NCBI RefSeq assembly: GCF_003672135.1
Contig: NC_039507.1
Span: forward strand, 14,004,278 to 14,068,277
Direction: 5' to 3'
Origin: Ooceraea biroi
Taxonomy: Eukaryota; Arthropoda; Insecta; Hymenoptera; Formicidae
Length of the DNA stretch: 64,000 nt
In this document: positions 34,666-46,378 of the stretch, piece after piece
Layout of the letters: each line of letters starts with the position of its first letter
Numbering within the stretch: position 1 is the stretch's first letter
Notes under the pieces: model-generated
Seen by the model: the letters and a program-made list of their open reading frames with translations, nothing else
The model's database searches: none
What the model was told of the DNA's origin: nothing
Program-made: the position numbers and the translations under genes

Positions 34666-35510
34666 TATATAAAATTTCAAGTCGATAGGTGCAGTGGTTC
34701 GGGCTGCACGTTGATAAGTCAGTGAGTGAGTGAGTGAGTGGTATTTGGCTTATATATATATGTATATATATAGATTAACGCATCAGAGATTATAACATTT
34801 ACGCAAGTGTCAAATTTTAATTTGTTTTATTTTATTCACCTCTTAACACATGGTTTAGTTACTAACTTTTGTATTACGGATATGATATAACACGGTGATA
34901 TTGCATTGCATTATTACGGATAATTGGTGATAACAACATAAACAAACCTAAATATTCCTAACGAATCGCATGTACTCATTAGATATGTATACATAAATAA
35001 ATTTAGTGTAATTATATTTTATGCGAATTAATACGTGCATGTGCATCATAGTAATGTAAACTAGGTACACAGTTGAATTTATTTGTGTATATGTGTTTTT
35101 ATTCATCATATTATACATTAATATGGAGATCCTCATGAATAACTAATAATTAGAACATTATATTTTATTTTGTTTAGCTTAATTTGTTAATAACGTCTTA
35201 ATAAACAACAAACAACGGCTAAAATCTTTCGATGATTACTCATTGTCAGTGAGAGTGCCTTAACAATATATGTCAACAACATATGTCAATGTCAGAGTTA
35301 TTGAAAATGTCACCTCTAAACTGAATAATTACCCTATACTTTATTAAGTGACGCATTAGTGCAAAATATGAAAAAAACATTGATTTCACGAATAAATTTT
35401 TGAACAGCAACTAATTAAGATTATTAAATTAAATACATCAAGCTAAAGCTGGCATACAATGTTAGAGACAAATTCCAGATTGTGTTTCACTCACACACGT
35501 CGAATGTTAC

Positions 35511-35582
35511 CTCTGACAACATCAGGTGGCAACTCTTTCGGCTCGTTCTCTCGTATGATCAATTCTGGCTTTCGAGGTCGTA
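35511..35582 (-). CDS. Candidate 72 bp exon, possibly of the LIM-protein gene
   Basis: Acceptor ttatgaactccacag before 35582 and donor GTAACATTCG after 35511 on the minus strand. With two leading bases, 23 codons and one trailing base, it encodes RPRKPELIIRENEPKELPPD, then VVR. The incoming phase matches the outgoing phase of the LIM exon at 52814-53048, with one base plus two making ATA. Codon content looks protein-like. Shortness keeps confidence moderate. Confidence 0.45.
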
Positions 35583-35689
35583 CTGTGGAGTTCATAATAA
35601 AACTTTTTGTAACGATGCTCTCATTCGATTCTATACAAAGCTGCGAGTGCATACTTTATGAATATATAATATATAATTATATTACATAA

Positions 35690-36405
35690 AAGACGAGAAA
35701 AAGATTATGTATCATATAATCTTTTGTACTAAAAGTTTAAAGAAACAAATTCACAATGAGAGAGAGATTTCGTTTTCCTAGATACCGATTCTCTCTATGT
35801 AATAAAACAGCATCGCAGTATTATCCACATATGCACTAGATTATCCATATTAAATTATCCATATACGCAGGTACACATGTATATGTGTGTGTGCGTGTGC
35901 GTGCACGTGTGCATGCGTGCATATATGGATAATTTTGTATAGAAAATCTAGTATAGAAATAAAAAGAATAAGACTTCTTCCTTCTGTTAACCACACACTG
36001 GCAAATTAATTAATTTGCCAGTGTGTGGTCGACACAAGAAAGGAGACTTATTTGCATTGATTTCCTGGCGTCTCACATATTGCTTGCTGTAAAAAGAATA
36101 AGAGTTGATTTAACCAGGTTCTCCTAGACCATAACTCTATATAATCCTAACCCTAATTAAGTAAAAACCTAATCACTCTAAAATCCTACAAAGGTGATGA
36201 GGTAATGTTATTAGAGAGAGTTGTTAGTGATAAAGCAAAAACTATAAAGGGTGAAAAGTGTTAGAAGTTGATTAATCTATATCTCCTAATATTTATGATA
36301 AATAGAAATTTCAACATTGAATCTTTTGAATATCTATTAACTTTCTTGTGATCTATTTTTATTTTCTGTTTCCCTTTTTTACGAGAAAAACAAAAGATAT
36401 TAGTG
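35690..36405. other. Non-coding with (GT)n and a short perfect hairpin
   Basis: Inverted phrases tatccatat..acgca and atggataatttt surround (GT)n at 35880-35925. 35992-36029 is a perfect hairpin, ccacacactggcaaat. No gene was seen. Confidence 0.5.
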
Positions 36406-36408
36406 AAA

Positions 36409-37676
36409 TAATTCCTGTGTCGATTGCTCTGGCACTTTATTAAATATAATTAAAGTAACACGACGTTTCAGTCGGTATTCCGACCCTTTTCAAGTGTACA
36501 AAAATAAAAATCAAGTCTTTTTCTGAAAAAACATCAAGAGCACTATAACAATGTTTAACTATATAAGATACAAAAAAGTAGTACAAAATTAACATAAAAA
36601 TAAAAACAAAATAAAATAACTTACTGGTAGAAAAAGACCTATAAAATATATGAGATGGACTAGTCAAGAAGCACGTCAATAACTGGTAGCGTACCGCAAA
36701 CAAGTGAGCTCAGGACGAATTTCTACGTACCTACCACAATATTATCATAAATACGAGGTAACCGTTCCGTGTCGACTTGTAAGTTAATCGTGTTTCGGTG
36801 TCTTTGATGAAAATCATTTCTGCGATTTCCCTCTTCTTTAAGTGTTTTTCTTTATGTAAGATTTCGACGTTTGACCATTCGAAATTATGATTAATGTAGC
36901 CTCTATGTTTACTAACCACCGATCAGTTATCTTCATCCTTCCTAATATCTAATTTATGCTCATTGATTCTGGTTTCGAGGAATCTTTTTGTTTGGCCTAT
37001 GTAACAGGCTTCGCAATCGGCACAATTTATTTTATATACAACGCCAGTTTCCCTATCTTTTGTCAGTGTATCTTTTCCACGCTTTATAATACCTTCAAGA
37101 GTTTTATTTACACGATATGCAACCTTTAACCGGCATTCTTTCAGTATTCTACCTAATTTATCTGAAAGACCTTTAATGTAAGGAATACAAATATATCCAT
37201 TACAATTATTATTGTTGTCACTAGTTTCTATCTCATAATTCGCAATAGTGTCCGCTTTCCTGCATTTTATCCTTTTTAGTCTACACGTAACGTATTTATT
37301 TATGATATCTGGTGGATAACAATTGTCAATTAATATGGACTCGACAATTTTAATATTATCCTCATGAAATCTTTTGTCAGACAGTAAAATGGCCCTATCT
37401 ATTAAACTATTAATTACATTCACTTTGTGATTCAATCGATTGCTTGCATAATAGTTTATATACCGTCCAGAGAAGGTAGGTTTGCGGTACCAATTAGTAA
37501 TCAAACCACTATTATTACGAAAAACCTTGGTGTCTAAGAAACTCAGAGAGTTATTGCATTCAATTTCTAATGTAAACTTAAGTCGCGGGTGGTAGCTGTT
37601 AAATACATCTAACACGTATTGAATTCTGTTAAGAGGTATAATTGCGAATATATCATCAACGTATTTGTAGTATGTT
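36409..37676 (-). pseudogene. PLE 3' half, left arm of a head-to-head palindrome
   Basis: The minus frame starts at the YKYVDD box near 37660 and reads KPTFSGRYINYYASNRLNHK. It ends in a GIY-YIG endonuclease (VVYKINCADCEACYIGQTKR, ETRINEHKLDIRK). A TGA follows DEDN; after it the same frame continues SVVSKHRGYINHNFEW. One A is missing relative to the right arm near 36812, giving an extra frame change. The 3' non-coding tail with its stem-loop lies at 36475-36512. Confidence 0.88.
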
Positions 37677-38970
37677 GTGATACATGATACATACTACAAA
37701 TACGTTGATGATATATTCGCAATTATACCTCTTAACAGAATTCAATACGTGTTAGATGTATTTAACAGCTACCACCCGCGACTTAAGTTTACATTAGAAA
37801 TTGAATGCAATAACTCTCTGAGTTTCTTAGACACCAAGGTTTTTCGTAATAATAGTGGTTTGATTACTAATTGGTACCGCAAACCTACCTTCTCTGGACG
37901 GTATATAAACTATTATGCAAGCAATCGATTGAATCACAAAGTGAATGTAATTAATAGTTTAATAGATAGGGCCATTTTACTGTCTGACAAAAGATTTCAT
38001 GAGGATAATATTAAAATTGTCGAGTCCATATTAATTGACAATTGTTATCCACCAGATATCATAAATAAATACGTTACGTGTAGACTAAAAAGGATAAAAT
38101 GCAGGAAAGCGGACACTATTGCGAATTATGAGATAGAAACTAGTGACAACAATAATAATTGTAATGGATATATTTGTATTCCTTACATTAAAGGTCTTTC
38201 AGATAAATTAGGTAGAATACTGAAAGAATGCCGGTTAAAGGTTGCATATCGTGTAAATAAAACTCTTGAAGGTATTATAAAGCGTGGAAAAGATACACTG
38301 ACAAAAGATAGGGAAACTGGCGTTGTATATAAAATAAATTGTGCCGATTGCGAAGCCTGTTACATAGGCCAAACAAAAAGATTCCTCGAAACCAGAATCA
38401 ATGAGCATAAATTAGATATTAGGAAGGATGAAGATAACTGATCGGTGGTTAGTAAACATAGAGGCTACATTAATCATAATTTCGAATGGTCAAACGTCGA
38501 AATCTTACATAAAGAAAAACACTTAAAGAAGAGGGAAATCGCAGAAATGATTTTCATCAAAAGACACCGAAACACGATTAACTTACAAGTCGACACGGAA
38601 CGGTTACCTCGTATTTATGATAATATTGTGGTAGGTACGTAGAAATTCGTCCTGAGCTCACTTGTTTGCGGTACGCTACCAGTTATTGACGTGCTTCTTG
38701 ACTAGTCCATCTCATATATTTTATAGGTCTTTTTCTACCAGTAAGTTATTTTATTTTGTTTTTATTTTTATGTTAATTTTGTACTACTTTTTTGTATCTT
38801 ATATAGTTAAACATTGTTATAGTGCTCTTGATGTTTTTTCAGAAAAAGACTTGATTTTTATTTTTGTACACTTGAAAAGGGTCGGAATACCGACCGAAAC
38901 GTCGTGTTAATTTAATTATATATAATAAAGTGCCAGAGTAGTCGACACAGGAATTATTTCATTGTTATTC
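37677..38970 (+). pseudogene. PLE 3' half, right arm of the palindrome
   Basis: This is the mirror of 36409-37676, starting at TYYKYVDD with almost no spacer. The reverse transcriptase end and GIY-YIG domain are as in the left arm, with the same TGA after DEDN. The remaining frame to 38642 reads HLKKREIAEMIFIKRHRNTI and NLQVDTERLPRIYDNIVVGT. The tail at 38870-38905 has a 6 bp stem (ggtcgg/ccgacc) followed by GAAAC. Both arms lack everything upstream of the catalytic box. Confidence 0.88.
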
Positions 38971-39021
38971 AACCTGGCGAGAAGATTGTAATTCTTAAAA
39001 GATATTAATATTGACCAAGTT

Positions 39022-39165
39022 TACACGGCAACGTTAATCGGGTTTAATAACATCCGTAGTTCTAAAACTGTCCAATTACAACTATTCTCCTGAAGAATGG
39101 AATGACTGTGATTGGCCAACCTTATAACTACGGATGTTATTAAACCCGATTAACGTTGCCGTGTA
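39022..39165. mobile_element. 144 bp MITE with 40 bp inverted repeats
   Basis: tacacggcaacgttaatcgg... and its exact complement (to gtgta at 39165) enclose about 60 bp. No ORF. Confidence 0.85.
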
Positions 39166-39176
39166 ATGGCACTCAT

Positions 39177-39520
39177 TGTTGTATCCGGGCTGGCCACCCG
39201 GTATAACGCGTGCCGGTCATCTGCCGATCAGCTGAGCGTCGTCAGATCGGCTGAATCTCTGAGCGTCGTCGGATCTTCGAGGGAAGAAGATGCGAGCCTC
39301 CTGGCGACGGGTCGCCAGGGGTAATAATAAACAACATTGGAGAAGACAGATCAAGATGTGGCGTTGTAGTAACCGGACGTGTTGCATCCCGTTCTTGTAA
39401 TTAGTAAGTTCAATCGTTACTTCGAGAAAAGCGTGTTTTCTTTGGTGCGTGAATGTCTCCGCGAGCGCGTGCGAGCGAGTTTTATTGTGCGCGTCGAGCG
39501 AAGCACGCCCGGACGCGACA
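39177..39520 (+). mobile_element. Solo LTR related to 2714-3007
   Basis: Begins TGTTGTATCCGGG and ends ACGCGACA. Shares ccgg.ataacgcgtgccgg, gatcagctgagcgtcgtc and gcgacgggtcgcc phrases with the LTR at 2714, and an AATAAA-type signal near 39322. No clear target duplication was found. Confidence 0.7.
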
Positions 39521-39596
39521 ATATAATTTTCTGGTAGGCTTAGAAGGGAAATATTAGAAGGAAATGTATTAAACATTAGCCAAAAGAATATACAGG

Positions 39597-40537
39597 GTGA
39601 ATCTTAATGACTGTCCCAACCTTTTACCACGAGAGATGGATTACCGACTGCAACTCTGGTTAACTCACTAGCACATAGATAAATAGCAGTTGCCTGGATC
39701 GACCGTGATGTACAGGCAAATTAAAAATATGTTCAAATTACAGAATTTAAATTCGCACAGTATGCTTATGTCTTATGCTTTGTCAGTTATTATATGGACA
39801 GCAATGCCATTTGTTAAGAACATTGATTTTATTGAAAAATAATTTTGCTAACTTAGAAAATTATTTAGCTATAAGAATAAAATAATTTCTGTTCTATCAA
39901 ATACGTTCTGCTGTAATGTTGAATAATGTAATAAGTTATAATAGAAAAATTTTGTCATTATCACATCAAATATGCAGCATCATGTTTAATGTTCTTAACA
40001 CCTGGCATTGCTGTTCACATAATAATTAACAAAATTTACTTAAGGATGTAGATGAGTAAACATGCGAAATCTAAACATTATACAATTTTTTCGAAAACAA
40101 AACATTTCGTAAATAAGAAATATGTCTGTAAAGTTTGAAATCGATTCACTACGTATTTATGAAGTTATAATTATTTGAATATTTGGTGTTTTAAAACGTG
40201 CTCTTATGGGACTACACGAAAATTGCTCAACAAGACTCTTCAATACGAAAAAAAGCATAAAACGAATCTCAACTCATCCATAACTTTTCAAAAATAAGTA
40301 GATGGATGTTCAACGAAACTTTATAACACACTTTTGTTATGATTCAGTACTAAATATGTCGTAAATCACAAAATATTGTCTTGATAATTCTTCGATTTTC
40401 ACATTTCTAGATCGAGTGATATAAAAATATGACAACGCTGCCTCTCCAGTGGATGTGGTACATTATTGACAGCTCAGTTACACTAAATTTAAAGATTAGG
40501 AATCAAAAGTATTTTCTAGTTTACTGTATTGTAAAGA
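39597..40537. mobile_element. Half element and a 244 bp palindromic MITE
   Basis: 39597 starts acagggtgaatcttaatgac. The phrase cctggatcgaccgtgatgta near 39700 recurs inverted at 48580-48610. 39786-40029 has paired ends gttattatatggacagcaat and complement. 40030-40537 shows no gene. Confidence 0.5.
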
Positions 40538-41670
40538 GTCGTCTTCACTTGGACACAGTACAATTGGACACCGTGCAAATGGACACCGTTCATTTGGACA
40601 CGGAAACTTGTACACGGTTCAATTGGACACCGTGCAGTTAGACACAGTAATTTTAGATACAGTAGCATTTGGACACAAAAGATATTAATCTTTTACACCG
40701 TTCAGTTGTACACACAGATACGATTCTACATTGGTTCAACGACGTGAAAAGTCAAAAACATAGACCTCTTTGAACCCATGTAGAATCGTATCGATGACTC
40801 AACGGTGTGTGCGTGGCGCGGGTAATGCAGGTGGAGGGGCTTCGCCTTCGGCCTTTCCTGTGTACAACTGGGTGGTGTACAACTGAAGGTAAATATATAC
40901 AATAACGGACCCAGCCTTAATGACCTTGACCTTGACATATATTGTAGAGGTCACCTCCCTGAATGACCTTCAAGAGGTTTTAGCCGTCGCTCGTTGTTTA
41001 TTAAAAAGTTATTAACAAAAGAAATTTAATAAGTTTGCACGAATTTTCAGCTGTCCACGCGAAGCAAGGACTTGAGTTTGACATATATTACATAGGTCAC
41101 CTTCCTGAATAACCCGCACTAGGTTTTACCCTTCGCTCGTTGTTTGGTAAAAAGTTATTAACAAAAATGTTTAATGAATAAAGCATAAGTTTACGATACC
41201 ATATACGTTTACGAAAGAGTATATTTGATGGAATTTTAGCTTTAAATCAGAAATAGGTTTGGGTTAGGTTATATTTTCCGAAATTGGAGCCCCGGACACA
41301 TACGCTCGTTTTCAGCCCGCTTCGCGGGAGGGCGGGAGGAAGGGGTTTTGCCCCTCCCCCCGCCGGGATCCGTGGTGTGTACTAGGTGATCAAAATCTGC
41401 ACCGTGAAATCTGTTACACTGGCCCCGACAGGGGGAGGGGCCCTCCCCCCACCGGGGTCAGTGTAACTGAACAGTATACAACTAAACGGTGTACAACTTT
41501 TCTGTGTATTTTTCTGTGTACAAATAAACGGTGTAAAAGATTATATTTTTTGTGTCCAAATGCTACTGTATCTAAAATTACTGTGTCTAACTGCACGGTG
41601 TCCAATTGAACCGTGTACAAGTTTCCGTGTCCAAATGAAAGGTGTCCAATTGTACTGTGTCTAAGTGCAC
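40538..41670. mobile_element. Foldback element with 15 bp GGACAC repeats in both arms
   Basis: About nine copies of a 15 bp unit (ttggacacagtacaa) at 40550-40690 face inverted copies at 41465-41665. The inside holds the gttcaacgacgtgaaaag core, two gaccttgacatatatt units (40915-41165) and the GC-rich agcccgcttcgcggga hairpin. Same architecture as 21230-22014 but with a 15 bp period. Confidence 0.8.
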
Positions 41671-42179
41671 CACTCCCTATTTTAAATACACTGAATAATA
41701 TGGGAATTAAAATATAATATAAAGTACTCGGTTTTAAAAAAGTATTTACATATATCAGTATAAATGATGCTCTACTCTCTTCTCTATCGTTTCACGTTGT
41801 GTTACTGCTGCCAATGTACCACATGAAAAACATATCGATAAGGTCACATTTTCTTATTCACATATCATTTTTATTGATATTTAGAGAGATTAATCGAAAA
41901 ATAGTAATCAATTCTATCATACATTTATATTTTAGTCATCATATTAATTTAATTCGATCATTAATATCATAAAGTCCAAAATTGATCCTCTGAAATTTTT
42001 TCGCTGCACAGTTGGCTTGTAGTACAATCTGACAAGGGAACATCGTGATAGTCTTGATCTATTTTGAAATGAAACTTTCTTAGACTGATTAAAACATAGT
42101 TATAAATCAGTCTGTTACGTCACGGTAAAACCTCGACCCTATGCCTGCAGAGTTTCCATCGATTCCATATTTGAATATT

Positions 42180-45100
42180 AAAATTTTTCTTTTTTTTAAA
42201 TTTTTCTACGAGTTTTTGTTACTGAGTTATCGCCGATTAAATAAAAATTGGCATTGTTTACTTTGATTGCTCATAACTCCGGTAAAAATCATCGCACAGC
42301 AATTTAAAAAACGGATTCTTAAAGCTGAAACTTTGCTCTATTGAACGGTATACTTGCCCAAATTTTTTCGAAAACATGTAACCATGCTGAAAATGGATGA
42401 ATATAACGTAAAAATGAATGATTTTTCATTTTGTCATTTTGACCTTAAAAACAATCGTACAGAATGACAAAAAATTTGTTCTTCACATTTTTTTATACTT
42501 TTCAATACCATGAATTTGACAAAAATTTGCCGAATAGCTATAAGATTTTTTTCATGGTGGCCACTGTGGTTTTATGGGACAAAACTAAGAAATTGCTAAA
42601 TTTCAGTAAAATAAAATGGAAAATAATGTTAATTAATGTTAAAAAATTGATTTCTAGCGCACTATATTAATCTTTATTAAGTCAGCAATAACAAAGTTCA
42701 CACTTTTCTACCAAAAGTTGAAAAAATTTGTGAACCGCCGGCGTTAGTTTTATCCAAAGAGTACCACGTGGAGGTCGCACGGTCGGATTTACGCTTCGTT
42801 TTGTGTGTGCGTGCGTGCGTGCGTGCGTGTGCGTGTGGGTGTGTGTGTGTGTGTGCGTGCGTGCGTGTGTGTATGTGTGTGCGTGCGTGTGCGTGCGTGC
42901 GTGTGTGTGCGTATGCATTATGTGGAGTGTATCAGTGATTAATGCAAGATGGAGTAATTAACGCTAAAAAGAATTTAATAACGTGTATTTCCGCCTCTAT
43001 TCAAAATGACTGCTCGCAATCGATTTCGCATATTGATGCAACGACGTATTGCTCTTTGAGGGATTCGCTGCCAAGTTCGGCAAAGAACTGTGACAAGCGA
43101 AGCCAAATCGACGATGTTGGGATAGTTTTCGCGTACTTGGCGCTCTAACATATCCCAAACAGGCTCGATTGGATTCAAATCGGGACTCATTGGCGGATGC
43201 AATAATGTATCGATTTGATGGTTTCTCAGCAACTGTTGGGTGTAACGAGCAATGTGCGGTCGTGCGTTGTCATGCACTAGACGAAACCGTTGACCAATTC
43301 GATTTCTAATTGGTAGAACATATGGCTCTAGTATTTCATGAACATATCGTCTAGAAGTTAATCCTGGTGGAGGGATAATTACAAGAGGTGTTCGTAAAAA
43401 TCGAGATATTCCTGCCCATACTATTACAGAACAACCATGAAAAGCTCGAACTGGTCTGTTGCAGTTTTCGGAATAGCGTTCTCCTTGACGTCGCCAAACT
43501 CGGGCTCGTCTGTCATTGCCAAAAAGGCAAAATCTAGACTCATCCTTAAACAGTACAGAATTCCATTGCCTAGGTCGCCTACTGACTAAAGAATGAGCAT
43601 AATGTAATCGTAGGCGACGATGACGATGGGTAAGGTATGGAACTTGCACTGGTCGACAAGCGTGCAATCCCGCTTCTCTCAAACGATTTCTTATCATTGA
43701 AGCCGAGATCGGATACTGTCGACCATAATTAATATCGCCGGCAATTCTACGTGCGCATACAAAGCGATTCTGTGTAACTTGCCGGACGATCATTCGATCT
43801 TCCCGAGCGCTTGTTTCACGAGAACGGCCCTGACCCGGCCGTCTGTGGTATAAGCCAGTCTCTCGAAACCGGGAATAAATCCGATTAATGACGGACGGAC
43901 TTACTCCAAACTGGTTGGCAACGTACCGTTGACTGTGATTCTCCTGTAGGAGAGTGTCACAATACGAGCACAATCTGTCTCAGATAAATGACGCATAGGC
44001 ATCGTAAAAGAACAACGAGCAGAAAATGGAAGTAGGAGAAAACAGAATAGATAAAAGAAAAGAAGAAATGTAAAAATAAGTAAAGGAATAAGTAAAAACC
44101 TTAACTAGTGATATATCAGACAGTATCAAAAATCGCCAATAGAATAACTCCGAACAGCTCAGTATACGTATGCGTATGTAACCATAAGCACATGTGAGTA
44201 CGAATGCGCAATCTTAAGTAATGTAGCTGAACTCTTTCACTTACGAGAAACGTCTTACGTCTTGTCGCCGCCTAGCGGCAAGACGTTCCACTAGTTGCGT
44301 GCAATCCGTGAGCGCTCACATACACGCGCGCGCGCACCCGCACACACACACACAAAACGAAGCCTAAATCCGACTGCGCGACCACCACGTGGTACGCTTT
44401 GGATAAAACTAACGCCAGCGGTTCACAAATTTTTTCAACTTTTGGTAGAAAAGTGTGAACTTTGTTATTGCTGACTTAATAAAGATTAATATAGTGCGCT
44501 AGAAATCAATTTTTTAACATTAATTAACATTATTTTCCATTTTATCTTACTGAAATTTAGCACTTAGTTTTGTCCCATAAAACCACAGTGGCCACCATGA
44601 AAAAAATCTTATAGCTATTCGGCAAATTTTTGTCAAATTCATGGTATTGAAAAGTATAAAAAAATGTGAAGAACAAATTTTTTGTCATTCTGTACGATTG
44701 TTTTTAAGGTCAAAATGACAAAATGAAAAATCATTTATTTTTACGTTATATTCATCCATTTTCAGCATGGTTACATGTTTTCGAAAAAATTTGGGCAGGT
44801 ATACCGTTCAATAGAGCAAAGTTTCAGCTTTAAGAATCCGTTTTTTAAATTGCTGTGCGATGATTTTTACCGGAGTTATGAGCAATCAAAGTAAACAATG
44901 CCAATTTTTATTTAATCGGCGATAACTCAGTAACAAAAACTCGTAGAAAAATTTAAAAAAAGCGTTTTGTAGGGAAAACTTCAATCTTTTGCAATAAAAA
45001 GTCGAGAATTTTCGCAGAATTTTTTTTTATACGTGACAGACCTTTAAAGTGAAAAGAAAATTTCTTATTTTGTCCAGTTCGCAGTTTTTTGTATGTAAAA

Positions 45101-45279
45101 ATTACCAAACGTCACAGAAATTTAAATTCATTGCAACCGTTCGAAAGTAAAAGTTTCAAGCTTTAAAATCCTTTTTTTAAATTTAAATTTCGTTCATTTT
45201 TAACAAAGTTACAGCTGGCTGAAGTTTGCCTATTTTTTAAGAAAAGTTTGGTGTTTCTCTAATTTTTGTGAGTAGTGTA
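42180..45279 (-). mobile_element. Tc1-like transposon with inverted repeats over 700 bp
   Basis: Arms 42195-42900 and 44330-44965 are inverted copies (ctacgagtttttgttactga, then gtccaaa.. and the ggtcggattta box). They run into (GT)n and (CA)n on either side of the transposase gene. The right end continues to cactactcacaaaaattag near 45278. The left end is shorter and seems to have lost about 330 bp. Confidence 0.75.
42975..44002 (-). pseudogene. Tc1-like transposase (DD34E), nearly intact
   Basis: 332 codons are open from 43973 to TAA at 42975. The natural start is probably ATG at 44000-44002 (MPMRHLSETDCARIVTL), joined through a 2 bp frame change near 43945. Helix-turn-helix N-terminus (NHSQRYVANQFGVSPSVINR), GRPR-like box PGQGRSR, then FKDESRF, VHDNARPH and SPDLNPIEPVWD, with 34 residues between the second Asp and Glu. 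Only one frame change was seen, so activity was lost recently or the protein could start internally. Confidence 0.88.
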
Positions 45280-45539
45280 TATAGATATATAATTAATAAA
45301 TTCTAGATATATAAGAACCGCCTTTTTTTATATTGAGCACGCGATGCCGCGAAGAACGACTCTCCCAATAAAAAACTAGTGTAAAAAGTCATTTCGCAAT
45401 AACATATTATTTTATCTTTGGACTGCAAAGAGATAGAATAACCATTCAAAAATGCAATAAACATTCCTCACACTGTAAATTTCACAGCGCAACTGAAAAT
45501 ATATTATTTACATTGTAAGTTGCATATTTAACAAATTAA

Positions 45540-46075
45540 CAAATCAGGGCAGGTTCTGTACGTCTGAGGTAGTGTTTACGCGGAGCCTCCCCACTACAGA
45601 ACCGTGATAACACGACGACAAACGATGACGACAGACAACGAAGGCGTGGGTCCCAAAGTTCGAGACACTTTCAAAATCTATTGGTCAAAGTTAACCCCCA
45701 CACGCGTACTGTTTTTAAGCGTCCACCCCTTCGTCCAAGGTATAAAAAGAGCTGTCGATGCTCGGAACAGGGGATTTTTAGTCAGAGTTTTCCAGAGAGT
45801 TTACAGAGTTCTCCAGAGTTCCTTTGTTGTCATAATTCAGTTTTAATTCGATTCCGAGCATCCAGCATTTAGTTAGAGTCACTATGTAAGAACGTGCTAC
45901 AATCCGAGGAAATCAAGCGCAACCCAACCAGGGATCTGAGAGAGTCTGCGGCCGTTCACACCCTAGGAGCAAGGTAGGAATTACAATTCCTACGGTTACG
46001 AGTTCGATTGTTAATTAACATTTTTAAGATCATAACCTTTTGTTTTTAATAAAGAAGTTTTAAACACAAAACCGA
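45540..46075 (+). promoter_or_regulatory. RNA polymerase II-type promoter and polyadenylation signal region
   Basis: tataaaaag at 45741, a tcag-type start region about 30 bases downstream, and AATAAAG near 46051. A possible splice donor agcaag/gtagg lies near 45970. The layout is like U3-R-U5 of an LTR. Confidence 0.4.
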
Positions 46076-46378
46076 GAAATCCTTGGTGAAGCTTCCTCTC
46101 CATCTTTTATCATTTTTCTTCCGTTCACATTGTTTAATTCTAAGTTGTTGAAAGATCCTCGACTGGCGCTGCCGAAAAGCGTGGACCTGGTCGCTCAAGT
46201 TGGCGCTGTCAAGGAGTGTGGCTCTACCTTGTGATCGTAATCTCTCAATAACCCGCGAAATCAGATAAATAAATATTACACTTATGCCTACCAAGAAGGG
46301 GGCGTAGATTCCAAGAGAAGAAGCCTCGCTATCAGATACGACTCGCTTTTTCTAACAACCAGGACCCGTTTCCTTTTT

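Larger units (their letters stand above)
33115..34770 (+). repeat. Non-LTR-like dispersed repeat tail ending in (GTGA)n, split by an insertion
   Basis: 33115-33281 (cggcttcgcccgc, then gttaggggtggaatttcgga, gtgagcacctacgtgatag) continues at 34668-34735 (aatttcaagtcgataggtg, ttcgggctgcacgttgataa, (gtga)n). The palindromic transposon 33282-34665 lies between. The tail style resembles RTE-type or SINE families; assignment is tentative. Confidence 0.5.
28945..35330. repeat. Very large inverted structure with nested insertions
   Basis: Three blocks on the left (28950-29010, 29020-29220, 30775-30870) recur inverted and in mirror order on the right (35160-35250, 34870-35060, 34775-34865). A palindromic element of the ggtaaatct family has therefore probably been split by the insertions lying between them. 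Confidence 0.5.

Noticed and set aside
43130..43140. gtacttggcg in the Tc1 transposase gene
   Set aside because: Coding sequence (complement of a conserved Arg-Gln-Val region) without the adjoining A/T palindrome, so not counted as a module copy.
46046..46294. 82-codon minus-strand frame with a hydrophobic start
   Set aside because: Possible membrane segment, but it overlaps LTR-like signals on the plus strand and has no recognised family.
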